Below are positions 24,212 through 36,345 of a DNA stretch of 64,000 nt, piece after piece (the first letter of the stretch is position 1; each line of letters begins with the position of its first letter). The stretch lies in the NCBI RefSeq assembly GCF_001640805.2, contig NC_066838.1, positions 4,799,101 to 4,863,100 on the forward strand, written 5' to 3'. The translations under genes were made by a program, and so were the position numbers. The notes beneath the pieces are model-generated. The model was not told where the DNA came from, did not search any database, and saw only the letters and a list, made by a program, of their open reading frames with translations. This DNA comes from Lates calcarifer. Taxonomy: Eukaryota > Chordata > Actinopteri > Centropomidae.

Positions 24212-26674
24212 AAAAGATTATTATAGTATAGTGCAGGTTGATTCTTTTTTGTCCTAGTTGAAAGTATGTAATGACAACTGATACACAGTGAGCTGGAGTA
24301 TGAAATATTAGAAACACCTGCTCTTTCTCTGCAATAGATGGAGCAGGGTGAGGTTTGATCCCACGCAGAATTCACTTTTAAATCAGTTTTACCTGTGAAG
24401 GGCAGATAGGCTGTTTACTGAAAGTAAGGCTGAAAGTGAGAGATGCTTTTTTTTTTTTTGTTTTTGTTTTTTTAGCCCCGCAGACTGATCTGTGCAGCAT
24501 GGTGGGTCAGGGGTATGAAGTACAGAAAGTTCTGGATTAGATTACCAGCAGTATTGCTTTTTGAGGGACATCTGCATTTTGTGAAGTTGAAATGCTGCAT
24601 TTTCAGCTACAACTAAATAGCCTTTCACACATTCACAGCAATTACAGAGCATGAATTAAATTTGGGACTTGCAGGGGTCATTAGCATCACCCTACAGCCC
24701 TTGCCCACCCATTCAGTAAAATGAGAAACAACTGAATTCAATAAATCATCAATTAACATATATATACATAACATATATACTTTTTTAAATACCTTTTTCA
24801 AGCAGTTCACATTTTTTTAATTATTAGGTTTTTCTGCAATATGCTGCAGTGACTGAAATAATATTTTTTTCAGTATTCACATGCAAGACACAAAATTAAT
24901 AAAAGACCTGCACCACTTGCAAGGTTGTCATATTTACTAATACGGGTCAACCTATACCACTATGGACCATCAGTACCAGACGATTCAACTAAACAGAGCA
25001 TTAGCATCCACTTTAAAGTATAGGTTTGGATAGGACAGGAGGTGTGGAGAGACTCTAATTCAAACATCTGCACATTATTGTGTCATTTTACAATCTCAAA
25101 CTGAGTCATCGCCTGGTTGCTACTGTACATTAATTACAAAAAAAAAAAAACATGAGAAATGTTTGTGCCCTGGGATCTACCCCACTTTAGACGAGACATT
25201 AATAACATCCTTTTTTCTTCCTTGTCAACACAGATGCTGTAATTAAAAGCAGCCGATGTAGTCTGACTGAGACGAGGATGGCCATAACAATGTGGATGAA
25301 AAATGGGACAGACGAGTGGGAGGAGGAGGGAAAGAGACAAAGAGAAAAGGGATAACTGAATAAAAAACGCCTTCTTTTGACTTGTCATTCAAATTCTTTG
25401 TTTTGATAATTCACTGTTTTCTTTATTATTTCTAAGTATCTTAATCCAACTTGAACCTAATCTGCTTTTTAAATGATCTTTTTTAGGTAATACTTTTTCA
25501 GGTCTCATATGTATAAGTAACTGAAAGACGCTGCTCAGAAATATGAGCCACCCACAGTGGAACAATACAGTATCAACCAATATAAGAGCTGTACTTGACT
25601 TAGAATTTTGCCAGTCAATTCAGATTTAGGTGTTCAGTCTTATTATCATAGTTCAGTTATGAAGCTCTACTGCACTGTGTCTGTCCTGCCAGGATGCTAA
25701 CACTGTCAGCCGTAACTCCATCCCAGTGATGGGCATGCAGCTCTCAGCAAGAAGAACTTACTGAAACTGGAGCTGAGAGTATTGGAGCGAACAGCAGAAA
25801 CAAGTCACTCTGTCCTGCCTCATGCTGTCTGGTGTTGCTCTGCCCTTCGTGGAATCAGGGTCTTCAGAATCGAATACTGAATAGTCGACATTTAGGGGGC
25901 AGCCCTAACCGATATTATGCATGTATAGGCCTCTGAGAGGGCCTCAAACCAGAATGTCTGAAAAAGTTTTGAGATTTAAAGTTTCTTTTGTTCTCTCAAC
26001 TAAACTGTCCATCACACGAAAAGGCAGGATTGCCTTCATCTGCTGCACTCACTTTTGAAAAGAAAAGTAATTATCATAAAGGCAATGAGAAAACCTCTAG
26101 CTCCATTCTTTTCAGTTATTTTGCAGTAGAACAAAAGCATTCAGAACTTCACCTCTGAATTTGCCTTGGTCAGGCTGTCTTATCATTAACACAGTGAATG
26201 ATGGCATGTACCCACTTGGGTGCATGTGTTTAGCAGGACTAATGCCTTAGACTATAATATCTTCACTCTGCTGCTGGCTAATGGACTGGCTCTCAGTTTG
26301 GTAAGTAACAAGGTGACAGTGAATAACGTTTTCTTAAAGAGGGAGACAGACATGGAAGCTAAAAAGTTTGAGTTAAATGAATTCATAAAATGAGCAGAGG
26401 AAGCCAAATAAATCAACTTTTCTGAGGTAAATTCTATGGCAGGAGAAAGACCAACTATTTCACACCAAAATTACAACTTCGTCTGCAAGTACAGAGGAAT
26501 ATATTAATTATCACTCTTCTTCATGCGATAATCTCTCAGACCTAACAGAAGTGCGCTTGTGCTTTACAGGTGTTAGATAGAGCTCAAATATTTGAGATAT
26601 TCACATTTCACAGAACAAAATTGGGATGAAAGTCAATTAGATTGGCTATTAAAATGTATCCACTTTTCTTATAG
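24210..26674. other. Unassigned DNA
   Basis: Includes a T-rich run at 24448-24472. No gene or element can be supported. Confidence 0.35.
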
Positions 26675-26749
26675 AAACTACCTCAATCCAAATTCAGTAC
26701 TGAAACACAGGTGGTGTATGACACCAAACGGAAACATACTGTATATTTG
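26675..26749 (+). other. Candidate exon, 75 nt (weak)
   Basis: A pyrimidine-rich acceptor (CTTTTCTTATAG) precedes and a good donor (TTG|GTAAGT) follows. The 75 nt block is divisible by three and open in phase 0 (25 codons beginning KLPQSKFS). A second frame is also open, so the coding signal is weak. I recognise no protein. It could equally be a decoy splice pair. Confidence 0.15.
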
Positions 26750-29249
26750 GTAAGTGGATGTTTCCATTGTTCATGCTTTTATCACTTTATTTACAAGTCA
26801 TATGTTGTGTTTGTGCTCAATTTACTTAGCAATGTCTTTTAGTATGACAGCAAAATATGCTGCATATCACATCAATCATTTTATTTGAGCGTCAGTCTCA
26901 GTGGGAACTTAATTACTATATACTTCCTTCAAAAATTCTCACAGTGGAATGAAAAAAGAAATGTTAAAAAAAAGTGTATTTTGCTGAGAGTCCAAAAGAC
27001 GGAGTGCTCTTTTTATAAATGTGAAAATTGTAATGTCATGCAACTCCACACTGTGGAGTGATGACACAAAATTATGATGATACGGTATGTTCTGAACATC
27101 TCATTTACTTCTCACAATAGAGCAAACTGTTGAGGGTGTATTATATTTGAAGTAGTGATTGAGTGAAAAAGAGAGTAAAGTAGAGCAAAGGCTGATGGGA
27201 CTACCATTAGTTCTGCAGGCAGCAAAATGTTGCACCTTAAATTAAGAGCACCTCCACTAATGTCTGAACAATGTCTCACACTTTTATGAGTGAAAGTGGG
27301 CAATGGTGCTACATCACACAGCAAAGGTCAAATGTTTAATGAGTGAGTCAACTGTCTAAACTGTCATCTAATAACTACACAGATAACAAGATATGATACA
27401 TCAGGATCTGTCCAATTCAGTTCAGCAGGTAAGTGATTGACATCACATTAATTTACTGCAAATTAGGGCAGCTTGTCAAAAAAATAAGCTCATCAGACTA
27501 CAGTGACGTGCAACATTTCAGCAAAGCTGTCAACCACACAGTGGACTTACCTGTAAAGACTTGGTGGTAAAATAATCAGTTGCATATATCCGTCACATGA
27601 ACTCCTGCTGTGCTCCAACTACACTGCAGGTCAGAGAATCACACAGCTACAAGAGGTCCCTGTCAGGAACTCATAGACATTGGTTGCTTTAAGTATTATA
27701 GCAAACAAGCAATGCTGTTACTTTCCTATGTGGACAATCTCCAATACAGAGGCAGTGGAACCTTGTCTGTGACCAACACTTGCTGAAACAATCCCAAAAA
27801 CAATAATTTGACAATATCCATTTCTGTATCAGATGTGCTCTCTCAATATAGTCATTTGATAGTGCTGACATTCCAGACTAACCTTTCTGTGGCAGCCATT
27901 TTATGTATATAAAACAGAGTATGCCATCACACACCAGTGCATGTGCTCTCTATCCAAACTCGTTTACCCTGCTTTGTGCCACTACAACATGTGCTACTAC
28001 TGCAGTCTAACAAGTGGCTAATCAACAGCTCATTTGACATGGAGAGTTCAAACAAAATGGCCATGGACAGAGTCAGCAAACAGCTAGCACTTTCTTTTTA
28101 AAAACCCATCATTCATTCCCCAGACGGGAAGACAATAATGTACATGTTTGCTGATGGTACTTGGGTATGCTTAGGCCAACCTTACGTGCATCCTGAATAT
28201 CAAATGTAATAACAAAAGTGTCCAAGCTAGTACACATCTTGATACAGAAATGGGAGCATTGACAGTTTGATTACACAAGTTCTCTAGCCTTGGCCTTCAC
28301 AATAGCCGCACCTCATTTCAATCTGCCTGGAATGAGAGCTGCTCTGGAGGGGTGAATACAGATCGGCCTTGACTTGATGTGATTACAAAAGTGCCAAACA
28401 GAACATTTTTTTTTAATAGTGATAAACTATAACTGATAAACATCTTTGTAATTGCTCATGTCGGGGTGTTAGAATAGGTACTTGGCAATGTCCTGGATGT
28501 CTTCACAACACATCTAATTTCTCCTTTTTATGTGCTACAAGGGGAATAAAATAAATTGTGTCATTATAGCTGTAAGAATGCATTTGCTTAATTTACAATT
28601 TGACCTATACAAGTTCCACATTACCTGGAGCTGTGTAACAGCCACTGTTGAATCGTAACAGGGCACGGTCATAATTTAATCAACCACATTAGGGTGTATT
28701 CATTTTCAGACAAATCTCTTTGATGTTGAGATCAGGCTGGTAAGTACAGCTCACTCTCATCTATTTGCTCCCTAATATGACTGCGTGCTGAACTGAATTT
28801 CCGGAAGTGCTGATGTTCGTGATAGTGTCTTGTCTCTCACTTCTCTTTACTCAAATAATGTTTCATAAGAGCGCTCATAGTAAACAAGTGATAGCATGCA
28901 CAGCTTTATTTTCCTGTTTATTCTATCAGTGGGTTAAAGTTTTCATTCAGCCTATCTTGACTGAAACACCATATGATAAAGGCTGTTTATAGCTATTTAT
29001 CTGCTACGTTGTTGAAAGAATGTGTATTAATTGGAGTAACTCATTTACATTTATATTTCTTATCATGACTTAGAGCTCACAGGTAGTCGTTCTCATAAGA
29101 GATCAGATTATATCAACTATTGTATTATTGTTGTCTTTTGTGTGTGTAAACATATGCTACGCCATGAAAGATCTCAGCCGTCCCAAGGACAGCAGGCTTC
29201 CCATCCATCCTCAAATGTGGCCATTTAGAGCTATTAACACTCTGCCACA
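26750..29249. other. Unassigned AT-rich DNA
   Basis: No recognisable gene, RNA or element in about 2.5 kb. Confidence 0.4.
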
Positions 29250-29290
29250 TGTATATACAACACATTAATGTGTTGTATATACAACACATT
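29250..29290. repeat. 34-bp perfect palindrome plus direct repeat
   Basis: Positions 29250-29283 form a perfect palindrome centred on the AATT-like ATTAAT core (29264-29269). The arm GTATATACAACACATT (29251-29266) occurs again directly at 29275-29290, so the same 16-mer is present twice forward and once inverted. This could form a cruciform. It is not a recognised element end. Confidence 0.9.
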
Positions 29291-29999
29291 GTACAAACAA
29301 GTATAAACTGTTTTAAGCTTACTACAGCCTTGAATGCTGCAGCATATCATACTATTCAAGATAATAGTCTTTTTAACATTTAGTGAAGGTCCTTTCCTAT
29401 TTAAGATATAAAAGCCCCAATGCACGAAGCATGTCTATTTAACCCTTTAATACATGAATTATGAAATCCCCAGTCAGGATTCTAAGTAAGTGTTTTTATG
29501 TTTCTAGGCATGAAAAACAAAACAAAAAAAATGTAACTTCATTTTTTTAAAACACAGTTTTCTCAAGGAGTTTCTCCTGTGGACTGTGCTATGTATTTAA
29601 CAAACCAATCAATAAAATTCTATATTATGTTAAAACTATAAAATAATATGAATTTCTAATAATGTTAAACTAATGTGTTCACATATTTCAGTGTTGTTCA
29701 GCACAATGTAAAAACACTGAACCTTACTCTTGACACCTTAGATTCTCAGCATCCTCAGCTCCACTGTCACTACTGCTAGCATTTGTCAATACTTCTTTTT
29801 CTGGCAGCCACTCCTCATCACTTGCCTTTCTATCATGCACTGTACTTGAGCTCTATAAAATATAAAAGACACTAACTTTCTTTTATAATGGAACTAATCT
29901 GCATATGATTTTGATTTTGTCACCAAAACTGCAAGTTACATTCTAATAACATGAAGTAGTTGAGTCTTTTCAAAACAGCTGCTTATCAGTCACTCATTC
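29291..29999. other. Unassigned AT-rich DNA
   Basis: Nothing recognisable. Confidence 0.4.
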
Positions 30000-30236
30000 T
30001 GTGCAATATCGGTATACAGTCCAATCTGTTGTATGTTGTATGTAATCTATGTATATAGTCCTGTGTATATTGTTCTTTTGTTTATATGTTTATAATATTG
30101 TCTTGTTTGTATCTTTTTTGGTATTTTTCTCGTATTTATGCATTTTTCTATTTTTTTTACAATCTATGCTGCTGCTGTAACAATGTAAATTTCCCCACTG
30201 TGGGACTAATAAAGGATCATCTTATCTTGTCACAGT
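30000..30236 (+). mobile_element. Non-LTR retroposon 3' end
   Basis: The 3' segment ends 'gctgctgtaacaatgtaaat', then 'ttccccactgtgggacta', AATAAAGGATCATCTTATCTT. The last part, an AATAAA followed by a short (ATCTT)-type tail, matches the tails at 38477 and 38840 on the opposite strand. Such short tandem tails are typical of CR1/L2/Rex1-type LINEs and SINEs that borrow their ends. No reverse transcriptase is left upstream, so this is a 5'-truncated copy; its 5' limit is uncertain. Confidence 0.6.
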
Positions 30237-31452
30237 AATAGTATGAAATATACAATAATAAAATACAATAAATAAAAAATAAATACGTAATTAAGTTGAA
30301 AAATAGCCAGCAATGCATGATGTCCAATCTGGTGGATGGTTTATTAATCATAATTTCCTCCTAATATAAAAATAATAAATAAATATAAAATATTTGGAAA
30401 TTTTAACAATAGTATTACTCCTTAGATGTTACTTGATGTTACCGTGTTTTTTGTTTTACCTGCAGGGGTCTCCTTCTACAGAAGGATTGGCAAAATATTA
30501 CTGAGCTGCTTAGCATTTCTGGCCATCTGTCGGTCATATTGGTTTTAAGAAATCTGTGTTAGACTTACATTGACTGGACAGTGGTTGGCAGTGTATGGAA
30601 CAACACTCTAGCGTCCAATGTGGTGGCTGATGTGCAATCCTACCATCAAGACCCATGCACATAAGGGAAAACAGCATCTTAATATCTGTCCACTGTAGTG
30701 ACCACTATGTATGAAAGGGTTAAGTGACAGTTTGAGCCTTGACCTCATCCAACAACTTTGAGATGAACTGTACAGACCAGACTCTGATGCCAGCATTACT
30801 ATTAGCTTCACCTGTGGTTGTGCTACTATGACAAGTCTGCTGTACAAAGGTGTAATGAAGAATGTTATCTGTTTCTTCACCGTGAACACTGATAATGTGT
30901 CACAGCTGGAGTGCCACAATAACGTGGGTTAAGGAGAAACAGCAGCTGTTCAGCTAGTTCATGTTGCTGTTAAGAGTCTAACAAACTTTTGTTGCAAACA
31001 ACTATGTCTAAGATGTCAGCCTGGGAGGACCAGTTTTTACCAGAGGTTATTTTTACTGGGCATTATACAAGAAAAGAAAGAGGCCGGGAGTTTTACTGAC
31101 ACATCCAAACACAGTCTGTAAAAAAATCTGACAGATGTGGACATGACTACAATGTCAAGCGTGTTCTGGTTATTATTACATGACCCCACTTCCCCCTGTA
31201 AAATCCAGTCCCATCTGAGTTTTCTCTTTCTCGCTTTTACTTCTTCTCTGTGCAGTGTGAACCTATCCAGAGACTAATTACTGAGAGAAGCTGTTGAGTA
31301 TCGCTGATGACATACTGGTCTGAAAAAGTGTGTGTTTTTGTTTCATGGTTTTGGAGTAGTGCTTAATAACCCACTTTCTGCTCTCAGACAAAAACACAGC
31401 ATACAGTCTGACAGACACAGGAGCACTGGGCATATAGTACGTTCACACAAGT

Positions 31453-31453
<1 letters not shown>
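30237..31453. other. Unassigned DNA
   Basis: AT-rich at the left, with no gene recognised. Confidence 0.4.

Positions 31454-31485
<32 letters not shown>
31454..31485 (+). repeat. (AC)16 microsatellite
   Basis: Perfect AC run. Confidence 0.9.
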
Positions 31486-31489
<4 letters not shown>

Positions 31490-31799
31490 TGTCTATGGTA
31501 CCACATTCACATAGCAGCCAGCTTTGTTCCATAATACATAGAAAGTCTTTCATATTTTCCCTCCACATGCACTATACATTATAGCAGAGGATAGCTGATG
31601 AGGGAATAGTTACAGGATTATTCCAAGGTTGCAGTTTCACATTGGTTGTCTCTGCCTCACTTGTACTGATCTACACAGCAGGGGGCCTCTGTGTAACCAC
31701 AATGCTGTACAGTCTGTACAGTACGGAGGGGCCGGAGACGCAGGATGAATGAAGAACAGAAAAATAAAGTTGAAAAGTGAACGGTGAGAGCACACGAAA

Positions 31800-32180
31800 G
31801 CTGGCTGATGCCGGCGGTCAATACCATGGGCGTAATTATAGCAGATGGACAAAATATCTGTGGAACTGAATTTCATAAATCATGTACGAAGTGCTTACAT
31901 TCTCATTAATTTAAAGTGATACAGGTAAATATCCTTTTGCATTTGAAACAGGGCCCTATGTATTGATTCCCTGTCACTCTGCAGCCTATGGCAAATGCCG
32001 TGCCATCATTTATAGACAAGGTGCTCAGCTTATCACACCCTGAGGCCACTATTACATTCAAGATTAGACTATGAATGATTAAAATGAACCAAGGCTGGGC
32101 TATTGATTGAAATCAGGAAACTCAAAACACTCGGCGTTCGCTTCAGATGCGTTTATAGATTTAGCTTTGTTTTGCCCCAC
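31800..32180. other. Possible conserved non-coding block
   Basis: Repeat-free sequence of mixed composition with CGTAATTATAGC, TCATTAATTTAAAG, CCATCATTTATAG and AGCTTATCACACC motifs (homeobox-, CDX- and GATA-like). It has no open frame of note. This is the look of a developmental enhancer, but only cross-species alignment can show it. Confidence 0.25.
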
Positions 32181-32329
32181 AGGCTACACATTTGGTAAAC
32201 ACTAGAGTAGGGTTACACAAAACTCACTCTGGATGAAACACATCTTTCAAGGCATGATAATAAAAAAAAAAAACTGAATATCAAACATGAGAAAATGGCA
32301 GCAGTGCTTGTTACCAAGCCGCAGAAAAC

Positions 32330-32570
32330 ACCTTGGCTTTGCTGAAATTGCTATCGGGAGTAGCGGTTGATAAAAGATTATTATAATCAAGCCAGTGCAA
32401 ACCAGCCATGTAGACGACAAATCATTTAAAGAAGACAAAATGTGATGAGGAGACATTACGTCGCATCAAAAATACCCAGAAAGGCATGTCACAGCAAGAC
32501 AGGATTTGATGGAACAGTCTTTCAAATTGTCAATCAAGGGGAGCAATTTATTTGGGAGTCATTCAAGTGG
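32330..32570. other. Possible conserved non-coding block, second
   Basis: Repeat-free sequence containing GATAAAAGATTATTATAATC, CAAATCATTTAAAG and TTGTCAATCAAGG-like motifs. It lies close to the block at 31800-32180 and may be part of the same regulatory region. Confidence 0.2.
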
Positions 32571-32789
32571 AAATTGGTGTATGTGTTGACGTGTTGGCTA
32601 ACAGGTGCAGGATCGACATAATGTAAATACTCAGAATGACAAATGTGTTGTTTGCCCTTAAAGAATACATTCAATTCTGCTGCCTGACAGACAGTGGTAT
32701 GGATGAGAGTGTTTTCATTTTCTCCAGTCTGCAACTAAACTAAGTAAGACTATTACAACTTTTTTCTCTCTCTCTTTTTACTCCAACAG

Positions 32790-32817
32790 GTCAACCAGTT
32801 CAGGGCTGAGAGGGGAG
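32790..32817 (+). other. Candidate micro-exon, 28 nt
   Basis: A strong polypyrimidine tract and acceptor (CTTTTTACTCCAACAG) and a strong donor (GGGGAG|GTAAGAG) enclose 28 nt. Read from the first base this gives VNQFRAERG plus one base. I recognise no protein from it. If real, it would be a neuronal-type micro-exon in a plus-strand gene spanning this window. A chance splice pair is the main alternative. Confidence 0.2.
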
Positions 32818-33362
32818 GTAAGAGAGATGTATGGGGGAGAGGAGAGAGTCAGAGCAGGCAAGAAATCATCAGTTCACACATACACAAACTCACACATATA
32901 TACATAGACACACACAGCCACCCAGAACACCCAGTAGAGTACAGGAGAGTATTGAGCTGTGCATAACAAGTTTAACCACCAGTGACCCTGGTTGGCTCGG
33001 TGGAAGCCCAGCTGAGAGGGTCAGGCTGGAGAAGAACCAGGAACGATGGAGTTAGAGCAAGGAAGAATAGTGGTTGAAGAGATTTACTGTCATCAAAAAA
33101 ACCTACAAATACTTAACTTCCTGGGCACCAGACAAATTCAACAGAACAGAAAAAAAGATTATAAAAGATTGTAATATTTGATCAATCAATTAATTGTTAA
33201 TTATGTAAAATGTCAGAAAGTAGTGAAGAATGTTTCCCACAACAGTTCTGAAGACACTACCTTTAGGTAATGTTGTCATACAGTATGTATTCCCTTGTCT
33301 GGCCAACATTCAAAAGCTTAGATATATTCACTTCACTGTCACAGAGGACTGGGAAAACAAGG

Positions 33363-33370
33363 GCTGCCAC
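33363..33370 (+). repeat. 8-bp target-site duplication, left
   Basis: GCTGCCAC, identical to 33565-33572, directly abuts the element end. Confidence 0.9.
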
Positions 33371-33564
33371 CAATGTTCCCTCTAAGTTGTGCGCCTGCGC
33401 AATCGCGCAGTGCTCCCACTTTCTCCACGCACAGCAAAACTATGTAGCGCCTAAAATTACAGTGTGCGACAGTGTGCATGTCTGATGTTGCTCACAGTGG
33501 TCCAAGGAATTCTCAGGGAGTTTGTGTGTATGCTCAGACACATGAAAAATTAGGGGGAACATTG
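33371..33564 (+). mobile_element. hAT-family MITE, 194 bp, intact ends
   Basis: The left end CAATGTTCCCTCTAA and the right end TTAGGGGGAACATTG form terminal inverted repeats with one mismatch in 15. The element is bounded by an exact 8 bp duplication (GCTGCCAC), the signature of hAT transposition. The interior is GC-richer (GCGCCTGCGCAATCGCGCAG near 33391) and too short to encode a transposase, so it must have been moved in trans. The intact duplication and ends suggest a fairly recent insertion. I recall similar 'TGTTCCCTCTAA' elements in many fish genomes. Confidence 0.92.
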
Positions 33565-33572
33565 GCTGCCAC
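33565..33572 (+). repeat. 8-bp target-site duplication, right
   Basis: GCTGCCAC, an exact copy of 33363-33370. Confidence 0.9.
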
Positions 33573-33741
33573 TAACAATAATTTTCAGTATGTTAATCCA
33601 TTGATTTTTTAAATTAATCAATAATTGCTCTGTCTATAAAATGTAAGCTAGGTAATGCCAAGGTAATATCTTCAGATGGCTTGCCAAACAAAATGCAATG
33701 CACTTGAGAAAACAGAGAAGCAAGACACAATCTCATTTCTC

Positions 33742-33743
33742 AA

Positions 33744-33800
<57 letters not shown>

Positions 33801-33830
33801 ATATATATTTATATATATACAAATCACTCT
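33742..33830 (+). repeat. A(n)-(AT)n-(GT)-(AT)n microsatellite
   Basis: An A run of about 20, then an AT run, GTGTGT and further ATATAT. The AT runs are self-complementary. Confidence 0.85.
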
Positions 33831-34484
33831 AATCACTCTAACAATTGATTATCAGAACAGTTAATGGAAGGAGTCTCTTTTGATCAAATAGGCAATGAAT
33901 AATTCTTTCACCTCAAATACACACCAGCAGAAAACTGGTACAAATTGCTGTTAATGCCCAGCACTATGTTTTTTCTCTAGTTGTAACTCTATCTATGGCA
34001 CCACTCGTATTACTTCTCATGTGCTGTGGTGAATATTCCCCTGACAACTGCTCAACTTTGACTCTTGCATTACCACCCATAACATTTTTATATTCCTAAT
34101 ACTGTCTCTTAATGTCACAGAAAACAAATGTGCAACAGCAAAAAGCTGTTTTGTAGGCAACATGATTCTTCCTGGAGATGTCTGCACTGAACACGTTTGT
34201 TAGTGCGTGGGTTGTGTGTGAGGAGGATGTCATGCGTGATGTAAATCTGTTAAACAAATACAGAAAATAATGTATTGACATCCAGTATTTGCTATATATG
34301 GCAAATCACACCAGCTAAATGTCAAGTGTAGCCTCTTTCTGTTTCTTCCTCCTTGGGAAAAAAAAAACATCTTTACATCTTGATTGTATAATTACTTAAA
34401 TAATAAACTACAGTGAGACATCCACAGGTTTTCTCATGATGGGTAAAATGGCTTCACCAAAACTGCACTATTATTGGGTCATAT
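33831..34484. other. Unassigned DNA
   Basis: No gene or element recognised before the LINE begins. Confidence 0.4.
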
Positions 34485-35365
34485 TACAAATCTCCAGCCG
34501 GGTGGCAGGCAAAGGCAGGGCCCCAGGCGTGCTAACACCTGGTGGTGCAGACTAGCTCTAGGGACGGGGAATGTCACCCCTCTGGTGGGAAGGAGCCTGA
34601 GCTGGTGCAGGAGGTGGAGCGGTACAAACTAGATATAGTTGGGTTCACCTCTACACACAGCATGGGCTCTGGAACCGAAATCCTGGAAAGGGGCTGGACT
34701 CTCTCCTTCTCTGTGGGGATACTCACAATCCCCCAACTGTGCTGCAACGTTGAAGTTTTCCCCTGTGAACGAGAGGGTCGCCTCTCTGCGACTGAAAGTT
34801 GCATGGGGTAAGGTTCTAGCTGTTGTGTGTGCGTATGCACCGAACAGCAGCTCAGAGTATCCAGCCTTTTTGGAGTCTCTGGGTGGTGTCCTGGAAAGGG
34901 TGCTGGCTGGGGATTCCACAGTTCTGTTGGGGGACTTCAACGCTTATGTGGGTGACGATGGGGAAACCTGGAGGGGCGTGACTGGGAGGAATGGCCTCCC
35001 CAATCTGACCCTGAGCGGTGCTTTGTTATTGGACTTCTGTGCTAGTCACAGTTTGGCCATAACAAATACCATGTTCAAGCATAGCGTGACTCATAAGTGT
35101 ACGTGGTACTAGAGCATCTTAGGCCAAAGACTGATGATCAACTTTGTGGTTGTATCATCAGATCTGCGGCCATGTCTTGGACACTTGGGTGAAGAGAGGG
35201 GCAGAGCTGTCAACTGATCACCACCTGGTGGTGAGTTGGATCAGATGGCGGGGAAGACTGCCAGACAGACCTGGCCACCCAAAACAAGCAGTGAGGGTGT
35301 GTTGGGAACGTCTGACAGAGCCTCCTGTCTGGGAGGTCTTCAACTCTCACCTCCGGAAGAACTTT
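34485..35365 (+). pseudogene. Non-LTR retrotransposon, endonuclease part (broken)
   Basis: This part encodes an apurinic/apyrimidinic-type endonuclease, the enzyme that nicks target DNA so the LINE RNA can be reverse-transcribed there. Recognisable pieces in order are [20 protein letters not shown] near 34576, [19 protein letters not shown] near 34818, [19 protein letters not shown] near 34925 (the GDFN block of this nuclease fold), [18 protein letters not shown] near 35030, and GAELSTDHHLVVSWIRW near 35200 (the SDHH-type catalytic histidine block). The pieces fall in at least three frames, with a stop after CTWY at about 35110. The copy is therefore dead. The type is an APE-type LINE of the kind abundant in fish; the clade is not resolved. 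Confidence 0.9.
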
Positions 35366-36345
35366 TCATGCATTGCTGACCTGGACTGGGGATGTCATTG
35401 AGAGGTGGAAAGAGCACTTTGAAGAATTCCTGAACCCGACCAATATGTCTTCCGTGGAGGAGGCAGAGCCTGAGGACTCAGGGGAAGCCTCTGCCATATC
35501 TTTGGCAGAGGTCGCTGAGGTAGTTAAGAAGCTGCCCAGCAGCAAGGTGCCAGGTGTGAGATTTGCCCTGAGATGCTAAAGGCTCTGGACATTGCTGTCG
35601 TGGCCGACACACCTCTTCAGTGTCACATGGAGGTCAGGGACAGTACCTGGGGAGTGGCAGACTGGGGTGGTGGTCCCTGTTTTTAAAAAGGGGGACCGGA
35701 GAGTGTGCTCCAATTATTGGGGTATCACATTACTCAGCCTCCCTAGGAAAGTTTACTCCAGGGCGCTGAAAAGGAGGCTCAGACTGATTGTTGAAACTCG
35801 GATTCAGGAGAAACAATGCAGATTTCGTCCTGGCTGCGGAACGGTGGATCAGCTTTTCACTCTTGCAGGATTGCTGAGGGAGTCATGGGAATTTGACCAG
35901 CCTGTCTACATGTAGACTTGGAAAAGGCCTATGACCGTGTCCCCCGAGGGATCCTGTAGGGGGTACTGCGGGAGAACAGGGTATCGGGGCCACTGATGCG
36001 AGCCATCTGATCCTTGTACAACCAAAGTGAGAGCTGTGTACGCATTCTCGGCACAAAGTCAAACACGTTCCCGGTGGGTGTTGGACTGCACCAAGGCTGT
36101 CCCTTGTCTCTGGTCCTGTTCATGGTATTCATAGACAGGGTCTCAAGGCACAGCCAAGGTGAGGAGTGTGTCTGGTTTGGGAAACTCAGAGTCACGTCTC
36201 TGCTTTTTGCAGACGATGTAGTTTTATTGGCTTCATCAGACCGTGACCTTCAGCATGCATTGGGGCGGTTTGCAGCTAAGTGTGAAGCAGTGGGGATGAG
36301 GGTCGGCACCTCCAAATCTGAGGCCATGGTTCTAAGCTGGAAAAT
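35366..36345 (+). pseudogene. Non-LTR retrotransposon, reverse transcriptase part (broken)
   Basis: This continues the same element and holds the reverse transcriptase. Visible blocks are ERWKEHFEEFLNP (35398), WRSGTVPGEWQTGVVVPVFK with KKGDRRVCSNY (35628-35720), GITLLSLPRKVYSRAL (35729), EKQCRFRPGCGTVDQLFTL (35810), GVGLHQGCPLS (36078) and LLFADDVVLLAS with the catalytic ADD (about 36200). Compared with intact relatives, the stretch between the endonuclease and RWKEHFEE is missing at about 35370, an internal deletion. Several frameshifts and stops break the frame (near 35579, 35915 and 36010). Homology ends after EAMVLSWK at about 36345, so the C-terminal part and 3' untranslated region are lost. 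Confidence 0.92.

Noticed and set aside
24480..24560. tRNA-like pattern (GGTGGGTCAGGGG then CTGGATTAGATTACC)
   Set aside because: The A- and B-box matches are too weak and no cloverleaf forms. It may be a decayed SINE, but support is insufficient.
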